Below the pieces are notes generated by a model that worked only from the letters and a program-made list of their open reading frames with translations, had not been told where the DNA came from and made no database searches. Positions 33,301-45,715 of a stretch of DNA of 64,000 nt are shown piece by piece (the first letter of the stretch is position 1; every line of letters begins with the position of its first letter). A program made the translations under genes and the position numbers. The stretch lies in assembly GCA_947683425.1 (NCBI GenBank), contig CANTUQ010000008.1, positions 1,178,001 through 1,242,000 on the forward strand, read 5' to 3'. Origin of the DNA: Excoecaria cochinchinensis (lineage: Eukaryota > Streptophyta > Magnoliopsida > Malpighiales > Euphorbiaceae).

Positions 33301-36300
33301 AAATTCTGCATTTTTTTTCTTTGTTTCTCTAATGAAATAAGTAGAGATATAAACAATAAGCTTGGGTTTATCTCTATCTATTCACTGATTCATTGTCTTT
33401 TAACGTTGCTTTAGGTTTTCCAAGAAAGCATAATAGCTAAGGCAGATATTGATTTGATTGACGATGCTGTTGTTGCATTTGATGGCGTTGCAGTTTTGAC
33501 ACCAAGGTAGAAATTATGGATTGAGCATTTTCTAGAGCACAATTATAATATCGCCCCAAGATTTCCTTTGAATTTTGTGTTTCTCTATATTTTACCCTAC
33601 ATATGAAATTTTTTGCTTTAGACTCTCATAGGCTTTTCCTTTTTTTCTTTTCCCCTTGAAAGGATTTGGATGTTTCCATGCTAAGTCTAGATATTGCATC
33701 TGCCACTGTGTAAACACACAATTATCTTCGTGGCTGATTTGAAGATAATCATAATACATTTACTTCTTTCTTTTCTTCCATTTCATTGTCTAACACTGAT
33801 TGTCTGGCATTACTTTTTTCTTTTTGGTGACTGAAGCTTTTTCTTTATGCAGGGGTCGGTACAATGTTGAACTTCATGCGTCATTCTTGCGGCTCCTAGG
33901 ACAGGCCAATGATTTCAAAATTCAGTACAGCAGTGTTGTTCGCCTTTTTTTGCTTCCTAAGGTGTTCTCTCCATCTTTTAAGGGCATTAGTTGTTTCTAT
34001 GTCTACCTGAAAATTGCTGATTACTAATTTCTGACATCTTCCTGTTCTTCATTTCTGAAATTCTCATATTTTTTAATGATGTTGATTGCATTCAAAATTC
34101 ATTTGATCCCAGTGAAAAACCTTATGAGCTTCAATTTTTTTTTTCTACAGTCTAACCAGCCTCATACCTTTGTTATTGTCACTCTTGATCCCCCTATACG
34201 TAAGGGGCAGACTTTATATCCACACATTGTCTTGCAGGTATTGCTTGCTATGTTGGATTTAGTTGCCTGTTTGTTTTTTTATAGTTGTTGTTCTTTCATT
34301 CACTCAGTACTTGCTTCCTCTATTTTTCTGTAGTTTGATACAGACAACGTGATCCAGAGTACTTTGCAAATGAATGAAGAGACATTGAGTACAAAGTACA
34401 AGGACAGGTTACAGCATACTTATAAGGTAATGGCTAAAAAATGTTACTTATTTTTATTTAACTTCTTCTTTGGGCTTGAGAAGGTGCAGTTGCAATCTTG
34501 TTCATGCCCAAATTGATTTCTCAAACAATTTATATGCCTTGCATAATTGGTTCCTTTTTTTTTTCCTGTTGATCAGGGACTTATCCATGAAGTGTTCACA
34601 ACAATATTACGTGGATTGTCTGGTGCTAAAGTAACTAAGCCAGGAAAATTCCGTAGCTGTCAAGATGGTTATGCTGTGAAGTCATCATTGAAAGCTGAAG
34701 ATGGCCTCTTATATCCACTTGAAAAAAGTTTCTTCTTCTTACCTAAGCCTCCAACCCTAATTCTTCACGAGGAGGTTTCATTTTTCTTTTCTTATTTTAA
34801 ATTTAATTTTATGTCCAGTGCAATATTTCTATTTTAGTGCTTTTAAATGAATATAGATATATTTGTGGAACTTAACCTGCTCTAATATTTCTTTCCCCTC
34901 AATTTCCTTGTACAAGATTGATTATGTTGAATTTGAGAGGCATGCAGCGGGTGGTTCAAACATGCACTACTTTGATCTTCTTATAAAATTAAAAACTGAG
35001 CAAGAACATCTGTTTCGAAACATCCAGAGAAACGAGTACCACAATCTCTTTGATTTTATAAGGTCTTTTGCTGTCTCATCTCCTGTGCATAGAGCAGGTT
35101 GTGTTTTTAATTGTTTTATAGCTTTATTTTTCTTGTCTATACAGTGAGAAGGGTCTGAAAATTATGAACCTTGGTGATATGCAAACTGCTAAGGGAGTGG
35201 CTGCTGTTCTCCAGAATGATGATGATGATGCTGTTGACCCACATCTTGAACGCATTAGGAATGAAGCTGGAGATGAGAGTGATGAAGAGGTGTGGTTTTT
35301 CTCAATATTTGATGTTTGGAACATATCTTCTTTCGAGCTTAAGAGTCATTGATCTATGATTGTTATATTCATTTCATATGCACAAGATGTATTCTGCACA
35401 TATATATATATTACACATGGGCTCAGCCATTGACTTGTTTCATCATGTGGAAGTCATAATTTGCTTGAGATTTTAGTGTCTTTTAGATGCTCATAGCATG
35501 AATCTAATAATTGCAGGATGAAGATTTTGTTGTTGACAAGGATGACGGAGGTTCTCCTACTGATGATTCTGGGGAGGAAGATTCCGATGCTAGTGACAGT
35601 GAAGATGAGAAAGAGGCAAGTTGTTTCTTATCCATTTCTCTTCACTCTTGAAAAGAAAAAGATTAAAAAGATTCTTTGATGCCAAGTTCAAAAGTTGTTG
35701 TATGTTATATCACATTGATGGTTAATTTCAGAAACAACATGCGAAGAAGGAATCTGCAAAGGAGTCCTCATCTCACAAGGCAGCAAGCAAGAAGAAGGTT
35801 AAAGAGGGAAATGAGGATGCATCTAAGAAGAAAAAACAGAAAAAGAAGAAGGATCCAAATGCACCAAAAAAAGCCATGTCCGGTTTCATGTTCTTCTCGC
35901 AGATGGAAAGGGAGGTGGGCATAATGATCTTGCTCTGAAATTGAATTGGAAAAAATTATATTCCAATTATGTGGAAATGCTACTAATATCTTGGCGTTGT
36001 TTGATAACAGAATGTGAAGAAAAGTCATCCAGGCATTGCTTTTGGTGATGTAGGAAAAGTACTTGGAGATAGATGGAAAAAGATGTCAGGTTGTGTTTTG
36101 CTTCAATTTTGTTTTAACACACAGACAATGTGATTCATTAATTATATATCTTTTTTTTAACCTGTTGCTTGAAATCTTTTGCTTAATATATTTTGTAAAT
36201 TGAAATACAGCGGAGGAGAAAGAACCATATGAAGCAAAGGCTCGAGCAGACAAGAAGCGGTATGAAGCAGAAGTGAGTGGCTACAAGAACCCACAACCGA

Positions 36301-36338
36301 TGAATGTAGACTCTGGGAATGAATCTGATAGTGAATAG
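30355..36338 (+). CDS. SSRP1: FACT complex subunit SSRP1 (16 exons, 641 aa)
   Basis: With SPT16, SSRP1 forms FACT, the histone chaperone that loosens and rebuilds nucleosomes during transcription and replication in the nucleus. Exons: 30355-30408, 31847-32032, 32575-32680, 32872-33008, 33199-33282, 33415-33506, 33853-33961, 34151-34237, 34334-34426, 34577-34774, 34917-35062, 35145-35289, 35517-35615, 35732-35914, 36011-36089, 36211-36338. They join in one frame of 642 codons including the stop, the usual length for plant SSRP1. N-terminal and middle PH-like domains occupy about 1-430 (start MTDGHLFNNISLGGRGG; VRLFLLPKSNQPHTF; LIHEVFTTILRGLSGAK). An acidic tail follows (about 465-512: DDDDAVDPHLERI, EEDSDASDSEDEKE), then a lysine-rich segment (KKKKQKKKKDPNAP, about 543-556) and one HMG box (about 553-620). 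Intron 13 uses a GC donor; the exon 3 donor is GTTGGT. The gene appears intact. Confidence 0.96.
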
Positions 36339-37790
36339 ATACGATTTTAATACTATGATACAAGTTACTCAATTTTGCTTTTTTATGCATCAAGCCCTGT
36401 TGATGTGCTTTAATATGGTATTATGCCTCCATCAGCATCAGCCGCATTCATCAAAACTGCCCTTTCTTCCAAGATGCTCCTACATGCTTAAGACGTATCG
36501 GCCTGAAATGGAGCTTGCAAAAAACAATTACTGGAATATTTCCAAGCGCCTTTGCAACTGAACAAATATTTGAACGAGTTCTAATCTTAATTTTTCTTCT
36601 CCTGATATTGTTGTTCTTTCTGTTTGGAAGGCTTTAAAGTCCCAAAAGGTTCTGATCAGAATTTGATTTTTGAATATGGGTAGTTATTGGAGGCTACGAA
36701 CCCTTCGCTTGAGGGTAAAATTACTGATGCTCAATGGAATTAGGTATGTCGCTAGTTCCTATATGGAAAAATTCTTGGCTGCTAATTCTTGAGAATCGCT
36801 GTCCGAGGCCTGATTTTGACAATCAGCTGCGTTTGACATTATTTTTGGGGTGCAAAAAAACTATTTATTGGATAAAAAAACTAATTATATGATAAAAATA
36901 AGTATTTGTTAAATATTGATTTTAGAAAAATTAATTTTGTGAAAAGTTAAAAAAAATTTTATTAGAAAAAATTATTTTTCAGCTTTTAAAAGTAGTAGAT
37001 TTTATATTTGTTTTAAATAAAAATATTATTTATTTTATTTTATAATAGTAATTATATTTAATATAAAAAAAATTGTTCCCTTCTTTTATCTTATAATCCA
37101 AAATCATTTGACGTTAAAAATAATTTTATTTTTTTTTTATTCTTTTTTTTTATCATCCAAAATAATATGTATGGTAAATTATGAAAATAATATATATATT
37201 TTTAATTTTTTATGTTATATTATTTTTATTTAATTATACATGAAAATATATAGTTTTAATAGTTTAATGAAATAAAAAAGTTCAAATAAGTAGGAATTAT
37301 TATTATTATTTTTTAGTGAGATTTTGGATATAATATATTAAAATTTGTCTTTTTATTTTAAAAAATCATTTTTAATCGTATTATTTACTAAACAGTTAAT
37401 AACTATTTTTTATTTTATAAGTTATTTTTAATTTTATTTACCAAACAGTTACTTACTTTTTGATATACAGTTTTTTAGAATATAACTTTTTTTTAATTGA
37501 AAAATTTATTTTCATAAATTTTGTCAAATTGAATCAATAATTTTAAATAAATGCTTATATTAGAGGTGAGCTCGGATCAATTTTCGGTAAAATAATTAAA
37601 AATTGAATTATAGTAAAAATTATAAATCAAATCTTACTTGTTTTATTTCATTAATTGAAATTGAATCGATTTTAAATTTAAAAATGATGTCGTTTTGAAG
37701 AAATGTCAATTATTTTGAAATGTAGGTGTTTTGGTTATTAATCGAACCGACTCCTAGTTGATGCAGCTGTTGATATGGAATAGAATGTTA
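36339..37790. other. SSRP1 3' UTR and AT-rich spacer
   Basis: The first 250-300 bases after the stop are the likely 3' UTR. The rest is AT-rich with no gene. A possible small hAT-type remnant begins TAGAGGTGAGCTCGGAT at 37561 and ends CGACTCCTA at 37757, but no 8-base target duplication supports it. Confidence 0.45.
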
Positions 37791-37793
37791 TTA

Positions 37794-38551
37794 GGTTATG
37801 TTTGGTAAGTTGTAATGGAGTGTAATGGAATAAGAAATGTAATGGATTAAAAAATGTAATGTAATGGAATGTAATTATAATTACATTATTATATTTGGTT
37901 GCATTGGTAATTTAATGTAAATATTAATACATTCTTATATTTGGTTATATTATATATATGTATTAAAATATAATTATATTTATAATTATAAACTAATTTT
38001 TTATTTGATTATTTTATATATTTATTATATTATGATCTCATATAAAAATACAATTATACTAAATTGTAACATTGTTTTCCCCTTATATATATATATATAT
38101 ATTTCATAAAAAAAATATTACTGCAATGCAATAGTGCTTATTAGTATATAGTGTTGGATTTAAAATTAAAATACAATTTAAAAAAAATATGAATAGATTT
38201 TAATTTAGTGAAATTGATATGAAAATTAAAATAATAATATCGAGTTTGAATTTCAGTGTAATTTTTTTATTTGAAAAAAAAAATAGAAATTAAGCTGAGT
38301 AGGAGAAAATCCAAATTTAAAGAGAAGCATTTGAATGTGATAGTTAAGAGTCCAAAATTCAAAGACCTAAATCACATGTAATGAGAAATACAATACAATT
38401 TTAAGGGATTAAAAAATACACTAATAAATGTATTGAATATTACTAATGCATTTACCATTACAATACAATATAAAAATTTTACATTAACAAATATAGTATT
38501 AATTACTAAACCAATTATATTACAATGTAATACTTTCTACCAAACATGACC
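37794..38551. mobile_element. Harbinger/Tourist-like MITE (758 bp)
   Basis: The ends GGTTATGTTTGGTA and, inverted, GGTCATGTTTGGTA are flanked by the 3-base duplication TTA (37791-37793 and 38552-38554). TTA duplications are typical of the PIF/Harbinger superfamily. The inside is AT-rich with inverted-repeat character (repeated ATTACATT/AATGTAAT words) and no coding sequence, so it would depend on an enzyme supplied elsewhere. Confidence 0.82.
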
Positions 38552-38619
38552 TTATAGTTGTTGTTGCTCATGTTAATGATGGTGTGGGTATAGCTGCCAT
38601 TGCCAAGCATCGAGAATTG

Positions 38620-39166
38620 GGGTTAATTTTATTCGTGGTCATCGAATTTTAGACCTTATAACCAAATGGTCATAATAAAATAATTTGTAATACAAAAGTC
38701 ATCAAACTTTTATTTTATTTCAATTAAGGTAAAAATAACTGAAAATTTATTTTTTCGTCACTAGAGAATCATGCAAATATGACACTTTATCAGTTATCTT
38801 TTATAATATATCCAGTTAGTATGTCATGTAACCCGTTTACATGGAGAAATTTACATATCAGTAAGTACACATGTTATACCAATCTGTACAATAAGAAAAA
38901 AAAATTTGCTGACACATATATTTATTGATGCGTCAATTTCTCCATGTACGCAGGTTACATGGCATGTTGACTGGGTGCGTTTTAGAATATTACCGATGAT
39001 GTGACATATTTATTTGGTTTTACGGTGACAAAAAATTAATTTTTTAGTTATTTTTACCTTAATTAAAATAAAATAAAAGTTTGATAACTTTTGTATTACA
39101 AATTATTTTATTATAAGCATTTGATTATAAGACCCAAAATTTGATGACTACCGACGAAATTAACCC
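38620..39166. mobile_element. Mutator-like MITE with long inverted ends (547 bp)
   Basis: Both ends start GGGTTAATTT and remain alike, inverted, for well over 100 bases (for example TTGTAATACAAAAGT on the left matches the right end). It is flanked by a perfect 9-base duplication, CGAGAATTG (38611-38619 and 39167-39175), the size made by Mutator-like transposases. No coding capacity. Confidence 0.9.
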
Positions 39167-39175
39167 CGAGAATTG

Positions 39176-40365
39176 CTACGGTCCATGCAGCGTGATCCAC
39201 CTCATTTAAGGGTCATAAATTATCATACACGATTCTCAAAAATGAAGATTTATTTTCAGCTGTTGAATGTGATGGGCATCGTCCACACAGCATGGACGGT
39301 AAAAAGGACCCAAACATCCTAGTCGCAGGATTTGTGCATCAGTCCAATCATTTGATTCTTATAGTTGCTCATGACTACGAGAAGCAGTGGCTTCTGATAC
39401 AAAAGAAATTTTTTTGTGCCGTTAACTGCAAAATGGCTCCTCTTACAATAACAATCTCCTAATCCCTTTCAAAGTTTCAATTGAACCCGTTCTCTAGATT
39501 TCAATTCATTATGAGATGGAAATTTGATCTGGAAATTATACTAAAAATCCACTCTTCAAAAGTCATATTACTAATAGTCTAAATACTCAAAAGTATTGCC
39601 ATTGCTATGATTTCCATCAAGGAGTGAATAAAAATTTTAGATGGATTAAAATGAAAGTAACTGTATAGTTGAAGAACTAGAATGCAAGAAAAAAAATGTT
39701 ATAAATATTTTATATTTATTAAATTTCAAAAAGACAATAAATATTTTATCAAACATTTTGTTGAACCAATCTTCTTTAATCTGGTTTTACTCTTAAAAAA
39801 TCTCCACTAATTTTCTGTTACCATTTATTGAGGAATTGCTTTTTCATATTATACTATACTAAATTTGGCACCTATTTTTATCCAATATACCCGTTTCTTA
39901 ATGCTTGAAAATACTATTTTTTTTTTAAAAAAATATTAATTATTGGAGTGAGTGATACGTAAAAACTTGAACCTTTTTTTTAAATACTCGCATAATTCCC
40001 ACTAATTGCATAAGCTGCAAATTATTCGCCACTCATTCACCATCAAAAGCAAGTGCTTCCTCTTAAATTCTGAAGCAAATATCTCTTCTTTACATCTTTT
40101 GACAACATTTTACTTAAAAATATATATATATTTAGAACTTCATTGGCATATGTAAATCAACTCACGTAATTACTCATCAGACAAAAGGTTCCTACAAAAA
40201 GAGATTCTTTTTCTACCCAACCCAACTCTCAAAACAGAGTATCTTCTGAACCCTTTTTGTTTCAAGAAGTGGACACTTTTTATCTTATTTTCAAAAAATA
40301 AGTTGACTAGGACAATTAATAAATGTCATGAATCATTTGATATCTAGCCATACTGATCAAGAAGA
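39176..40365. other. Spacer downstream of cytochrome c
   Basis: No gene seen. The region up to the cytochrome c stop includes its 3' UTR on the - strand (roughly 40365 down to about 40150). The remainder is AT-rich DNA without recognisable repeats. Confidence 0.5.
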
Positions 40366-41908
40366 TCAGGCAGTTGCTTCCTTCAGATAGGCAATGAGAT
40401 CTGCCCGCTCCTGTGGCTTCTTCAATCCAGGGAAGACCATCTTAGTTCCAGGGATATACTGCATAAAAGAAAATTTAAACAAAGCATTAATTTGAGAACA
40501 ACGCAATCAAATAATTATATTTACAGGAACAAGGAATAGGCAAGCTACAAATTTGATCATTTAACATTATATTTAATCCCTAGCAATTATTCGCATAGCA
40601 CAGCACAACTATGCTATATGCTTATTATTTTTGAATGATAAAAAGTACATATGAAGAAAACCATTTCCTTGCTACAAGTGGAAACCATCTAATGCTTACA
40701 ATAGCACCTTATTTGGATGAGATAGTTAGTTGCTTGACATGGCGTGGTATGGTATGGGGTGATATGGTTTTATTTATTAGTATATTTGGAAAGATGGTAC
40801 AATATGGTAAAAGATTTTTGATAAGATGAAAAATTCAAAAAATAAAAAATAAAAATAATTTTGATAAAAGAGATAAAAGATTAGGGTTACATTAGAATAT
40901 AAAGTGAGTTATCAATATTATTAAAGGTGGTAAGAGAAAAAAATGTAAAAAATCATGCAAAACCGCCAATTTGATGGTTTAAAGATTTGGACAAAATAAA
41001 ACCAATGAGTTAACAATGGAAAACCATAACCATGGAGAGCCCATCTTTCCAAACAACATATTAAACCATACCACCCTATACTATCCCATTGCAAACCATG
41101 ATCAATACAAGGCTAAATAATTAAACAGCTAATCAATTAAAGCTATGACTAAAAACTTGAGCCTCAGCCCTTATAACTTGTCCAAAATAAAAAGCTTAAT
41201 CTAGCAGCCAATGAATTCGACAAACACTGAATTCTTGAATCTATCATCCTCTATTGCACTTGGACCAATCATGTTACCTAACAAACCCATCATCAACTAA
41301 TAATTACACCAAATTTCTCTAATCTATCATCAACTAAAACATCATCCCTTGTTGTCCTTGGACCAAACAAGTTATATAGCAAACCTATCATCCACTAAGA
41401 TTCCACTAAGCAAGGATAAAAACTAATTACAATCCAAATCAAATCTTTTTTTTCTGTCTTATAACTCTTCAGTTCAAAAATCTAATTAGTTGCAGAAAAA
41501 GCAACACAGGTTGATCACATACCTTCTTAGGGTTGAGCAAGTAGTCATACAACGCATTCTCTCCCCAAATCACAGCCATATTCTTGTTAGCAGCAGAGTA
41601 GGAATAACCAGAAGTGGTCCCAGATTGCCTACCAAAAAGGCCATTCAGATTAGGTCCTGCAGATTCAGAAAAATGTGAATAATTGATTCATTAAAACAAT
41701 ACCAAGAAATCGCTTGATCAAAGTGAGAGAGAGAGAGAGAGAGATGAAAAAAAAAAAGCAGATCTAGAATAGGAAAATAACAATAATCAAAGATACCTTG
41801 TTTGTGCCCAGCGCCTTTGTCAACAGTGTGGCACTGGGCGCACTTAGTCTTGAAGATTTTCTCTCCAGCCTTAGGATTGCCCGGTGGTGCTTGCTCAAAT
41901 GATGCCAT
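40366..41908 (-). CDS. CYTC: Cytochrome c (three coding exons, 112 aa)
   Basis: The soluble haem protein that carries electrons from complex III to complex IV in the mitochondrial intermembrane space. Coding exons on the - strand: 41908-41797, 41656-41523, 40458-40366; all introns are GT-AG and the joined frame is 113 codons with the stop, the normal plant length. The start MASFEQAPPGNPKAGEKIF includes the plant-type N-terminal extension. CAQCH (about residues 22-26) is the haem-attachment CXXCH motif, with GAGHKQGPNL just after. Residues of exon 2 give the YSYSAANKN and WGENALYDYL segments. Exon 3 holds YIPGTKMVFPGLKK with the axial Met ligand, and the C-terminal helix LIAYLKEAT. No lesion is seen. 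The upstream non-coding exon and intron are described separately. Confidence 0.97.
40735..41100. mobile_element. MITE-like inverted repeat in cytochrome c intron
   Basis: A roughly 60-base segment at the left (GGTATGGTATGGGGTGATAT, then TTTGGAAAGATGG) returns inverted at the right (CCATCTTTCCAAACAACATA, then ACCATACCACCC). Target duplication not clear. The element lies within the last intron and does not touch splice sites. Confidence 0.55.
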
Positions 41909-43700
41909 TTCTTATTTCTAAAGCTGCTTCTACACACAAAATCAAAAGAGATAAACGCTAGAGTTTTAACAATCTGTACAAGTAAAACAAAAACAAAACT
42001 GGAGGCCAATTTAAAATTTATTGGGAGAGAGAGAAGGCTACAGCTTTCTCAGTAACCACACATCAGCTAACACAATGAGTAGCCATGGCAAGGGATAAGA
42101 TACCGGTGAAAAATGCCCTACCCATTCCTGAATCAGTTTAAAACTACCTGAACTCCTTTTAAATTACCCTTCCAATACCGACAGCTTCTCAAATTAAATT
42201 AGCATTACTCATATACTACCGGCACCTGTATAAATACTTGTTTAACACTTTTCTCTCAAAGAGGAACAAAAACATAAAAAGAGTAAATAATAATTCGAAG
42301 TCATATAACCCACTATCAAACAACTATCTCCATAAAACATAACACATTCTAAATCTTTCAAAACAGATCCAAAATATAAACAAGGAATTAAGTGAGGAAT
42401 ATTGATTCTTCACACTAACATAATTTTTTCAACCACACATTAAAAAAAAAAACAGAGAGATAGAGAGAAAGTCAATGATTCTACACTTCTAAAGAAACTG
42501 AAAAAGTAAATATTCCACACAGCAAGAATATAATTTACCACTACTTCTAGTATCATTGTCTGATTTTTCCAAATAGATAGACAAAGAGCATCTTAAAACT
42601 GACACTTTTTTAATGAAATGGCAGCAGTATCATGAAGTAAGAACACAAGTTGTACCACTAAAACCAGGTGATTATATCAGTTAGGCTAAAAACCCAACTG
42701 AAAACCAAACTCTCTATATTTTAAAACCAACCCGAACCAAATATAGGAGCAAAACTAACCAAATAACTCATTTGGGTTCATTTCAATTTTACTGGTTTTG
42801 GACCTACAGGTTTAGTTAATTCTCGATTAGAAATTTACTTGCCAAATCAAATGAAAAGCATAATGACAAAACAAGAGAATCACTAGAAGCACAATGACAG
42901 TAGATATGATTTGATTAACATTCACATCTAAGAATCTGATGGACTAAAAGCTTATAATATTTCAATTCAAAGCCAGATTGCAATGGAATTTAGAAATTCT
43001 AAAACCAAGGCACACAGCGAATCAACTCACTGCTTATACAAGGCCATAAAAATTCAAAAACATTCTCAAATGTCAGAAATCTGAACGTTAAAGAAGATTC
43101 TAAATATCTTTCCTTTCAATATATTTGCCTCATAGACCATCACACTTGGAGTCTCGGGAAATAAAAATAAAAATCAATTAATTATTCACATGGTTGTGAT
43201 AATAATATTTGTTAGAATGCTTTATCATCTTTCTTTACAAAATTTTAGATGAAGCGACGGAATGAGGTCTGAAACCCTAGCCGAGAGAACCAAAATTCCC
43301 TACAGTACCAGATTAGATTCATCGCCAATTGAATATGCAAATTAGCTAAGTAAACATAAAATTCAAGCTATAGCAGATTATCCAGTAAAGAAACACAGAA
43401 GAAGAGAGAAACAAGAAGTACCTTGAAAATGAATTGCTCAGCTGCCTGAGAAGATGGAGAGCTGAGTAGAGCAAATGAGGTCGGCGGCTGCGGAGTTGAG
43501 GAGGGATTCAAAGGGCAGCAGGCAGAAGATTCCGGGAGCAACCTTTAAACTCATCTAAACGACGTAGTACCTATGCCTGTCTTTTTTGTCCTGGTTTTAC
43601 GAAACAGTATATGAGAAGAATGATAAAGCGTGTGGAATTCACGGACCAATTTTTGGATTTTGGTTAATTTTTATTTGATCAAAGGTGAAAAAAATGCCTT
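41909..43700 (-). promoter_or_regulatory. CYTC: Cytochrome c promoter, non-coding exon 1 and 5'-UTR intron
   Basis: On the - strand a donor TTTTCAAG|GTACTT at 43422/43421 and an acceptor TGTGTAG|AAGCAGC at 41930/41929 define a 1492-base intron in the 5' UTR, followed by 21 bases of leader and the ATG. Exon 1 is CT-rich and lies between the donor and about 43560. Long leader introns are common in housekeeping plant genes and often raise expression. The stretch 42136-43620 is duplicated, inverted, at 54751-56258. An AG microsatellite lies in the next intron at 41726-41743. Confidence 0.75.
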
Positions 43701-44035
43701 CAAAGTATGCAAAAATAGAGTAATTTTTTTAATATTTATTTTGGTACAATATTGCTTTTAATGTTTGAAAATTATAGCAATTTTAATTTTTCTCCTAAAC
43801 TAACAGAATTGATCAGTAACGTGACAACGAAATAAACAGTTAGCATTCTAATACATGACACATGGCGTGCATGTACCTTGCACGTGATATGTAAAAATTT
43901 CTGTAAAATTTTTTTTTTACTCATTCCATTCCATTTCTCTCTCTATCAAAACCAGAGTGACTGTGTATCCTTTCCTTCTATTCTTCTTTTTTAAACCTAA
44001 AATTCCTAGTTAAATCATTAACTAAAGAAGTCGCT

Positions 44036-44651
44036 ATGCCTTCATCGAACTCAATCTCATTATCATCAGCTACGCAATCTCAAAGTGAGGAAAGTAGTGA
44101 TGATTACATGAATGAAGGGATAGGGTCTATGTGTTTTTTTTGTGAGAAAGCTATTAGATTAATATCTTGCAGCATTTCAAATCCTAAAAGGCATTATTAA
44201 AATTGTTCTAAATTTGGTGTAAGAAATGCAAGTATCATTACTTATTTTATGAGTATTTTATTAGTTATTTGTGATATGTGAGATTGATGAAGTAAGTTTA
44301 TTGGCTTTCTTGAATAGGTGATGGACTGTAACTTTTTTGCTTTGCATGATATTATAGAAAGGATGAAGGGGAGATCAAGAATTCTATTGTATGACATGCA
44401 CAGGGAGATATTGAAACTGAAGAATGAAATTTTGAGCTTAAACAAGAGGATTGAAAGTCAATCAGATACTCCAGCATATGACTATGCAATTGGAGGAAAG
44501 GAATAGGTATTCAGAGATGATGATGAAACTGACTCATGAGATGGAGATTTTAGTGAGTTCAAAAAATGTTAATGGGTTTTGGTTTTGGTGGGTGATGCAA
44601 ATGCTTTGTGCATTTATGGTTGGCTGCTTCTGTTGGACAGCTTATAAGTAA
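44036..44651 (+). pseudogene. Broken GRF-type zinc-finger gene
   Basis: From ATG 44036 the frame reads a Ser-rich start, then CFFCEKAIRLISCSISNPKR, a stop (HY-stop) and NCSKFG. These match the C-x2-C ... NPGRxFY-x-CSK pattern of GRF zinc fingers. After a likely intron (44214-44318) the second half follows with CNFFALHDIIERMK, then a coiled-coil-like stretch (MHREILKLKNEILSLNKRIE). After a frame change comes a hydrophobic end (WFWWVMQMLCAFMVGCFCW). Plants carry many small proteins of this layout, with zinc finger, coiled coil and C-terminal membrane segment, often of transposon origin. The in-frame stop and two frame breaks mark it as a pseudogene. Confidence 0.65.
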
Positions 44652-45103
44652 TTATTAGTTTCAATATAAGTGTATAGGGGGTTTTGTTGTTATATGTGTA
44701 TAATTAGGGATTTTAAGTTGGATTTAATGCTTTTGAATAGTTGGTATCACACTATTGGTTTTGTGTTGAGACAATTGTATGTGATTATGCAATGAAATTG
44801 CAAGTTGTAATATATTTAGTTGTTAATGGATTTTTTATTTACAACTTCTTAATTTCATTATGTTGTTGAGACATTGTGATCAATGTTTGCTAACATTGCG
44901 ATAGTATACATCAACCATAAATTTGGCAGCTAATAACAAAAACAAATGGGAATAACATGTTCAGCATGCAAAGATAACATTTTCAGCAAACAATAAGGTG
45001 CAATTTCAGTAAGCAAACCACGTAATTCCAATAATAAACCCCTTATTTCAATAAGCAAAGATAACATTTTCAGTATGCAAACTTAAAAGAATTAAATGAA
45101 AAC
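44652..45103. other. AT-rich spacer
   Basis: No gene or clear repeat. A few short repeats of CATTTTCAG(C/T)A(A/T)GCAAA (44950-45085) are the only pattern noticed. Confidence 0.5.
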
Positions 45104-45277
45104 TAAGGATGTATTCGGTAAAGCTTTACGTTTTTAGTTTTTTATTTTTAAAATCCAAAAATTATTTTTAGTTTTTTTTATTTATTTATTAGAAAATTGT
45201 TTTATATATTTAAAAATTTTATCATATTTTTTTTTAATTATTCATGTATATTATAATAATGATTTTATTGGTGGCAA

Positions 45278-45698
45278 TGGCAACAACGATAGTGTGGTGG
45301 TGATGGCGTCGGCAGCGTCGTTGTAGTGGTGGTGGCGGTGTGGTTGTGGTGGCGGCAGCAGCGGTGGTGATGGCAGAGGCGGCAGCAGTGGTGGCGGCGG
45401 CGATGCGATTATGGTGGTGGCAGCGGTGTGGTTATGGTGGCGATGGAGGCGTGGTGGCGGCAATTTGGTTATGGTGGTGGCAGCGATGTAGTTGTGGCAA
45501 CAACAGCCACAGTGTGGTGGTAGCGGCGAAGGCATGGTAGCGGTGATAGTTTGGTGGTGGCAGTAGTGGCGACTGCATTGTGGCTGTGGTGATAACGGCA
45601 GTGTGGTTGTGGTGAAAGCGGCGGCAGCGTAGTGGTAGAGGCGGCAATGGTGGTAGCAGCAGTGTGGTTATGGCGGTGGCGGTGGCAGTGGTGTGGTT
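45278..45698 (+). repeat. GGT/GGC-rich minisatellite, left part
   Basis: Irregular 12-18 base units such as GTGGTGGCGGCAGCG and TGGTTATGGTGGTGGCAG. It continues at 50496-50785 on the far side of the CACTA element. Long frames on both strands (Val/Ala/Gly-rich forward, His/Thr/Pro-rich reverse) come from the repeat and are not genes. Confidence 0.9.
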
Positions 45699-45715
45699 CA
45701 CTACAAGAAAAATGC

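Noticed and set aside
37561..37757. Possible small hAT element
   Set aside because: Ends only partly alike (TAGAGGTGAGCTCGG against TAGGAGTCGGTTCG) and no 8-base duplication; kept only as a remark in the spacer entry.
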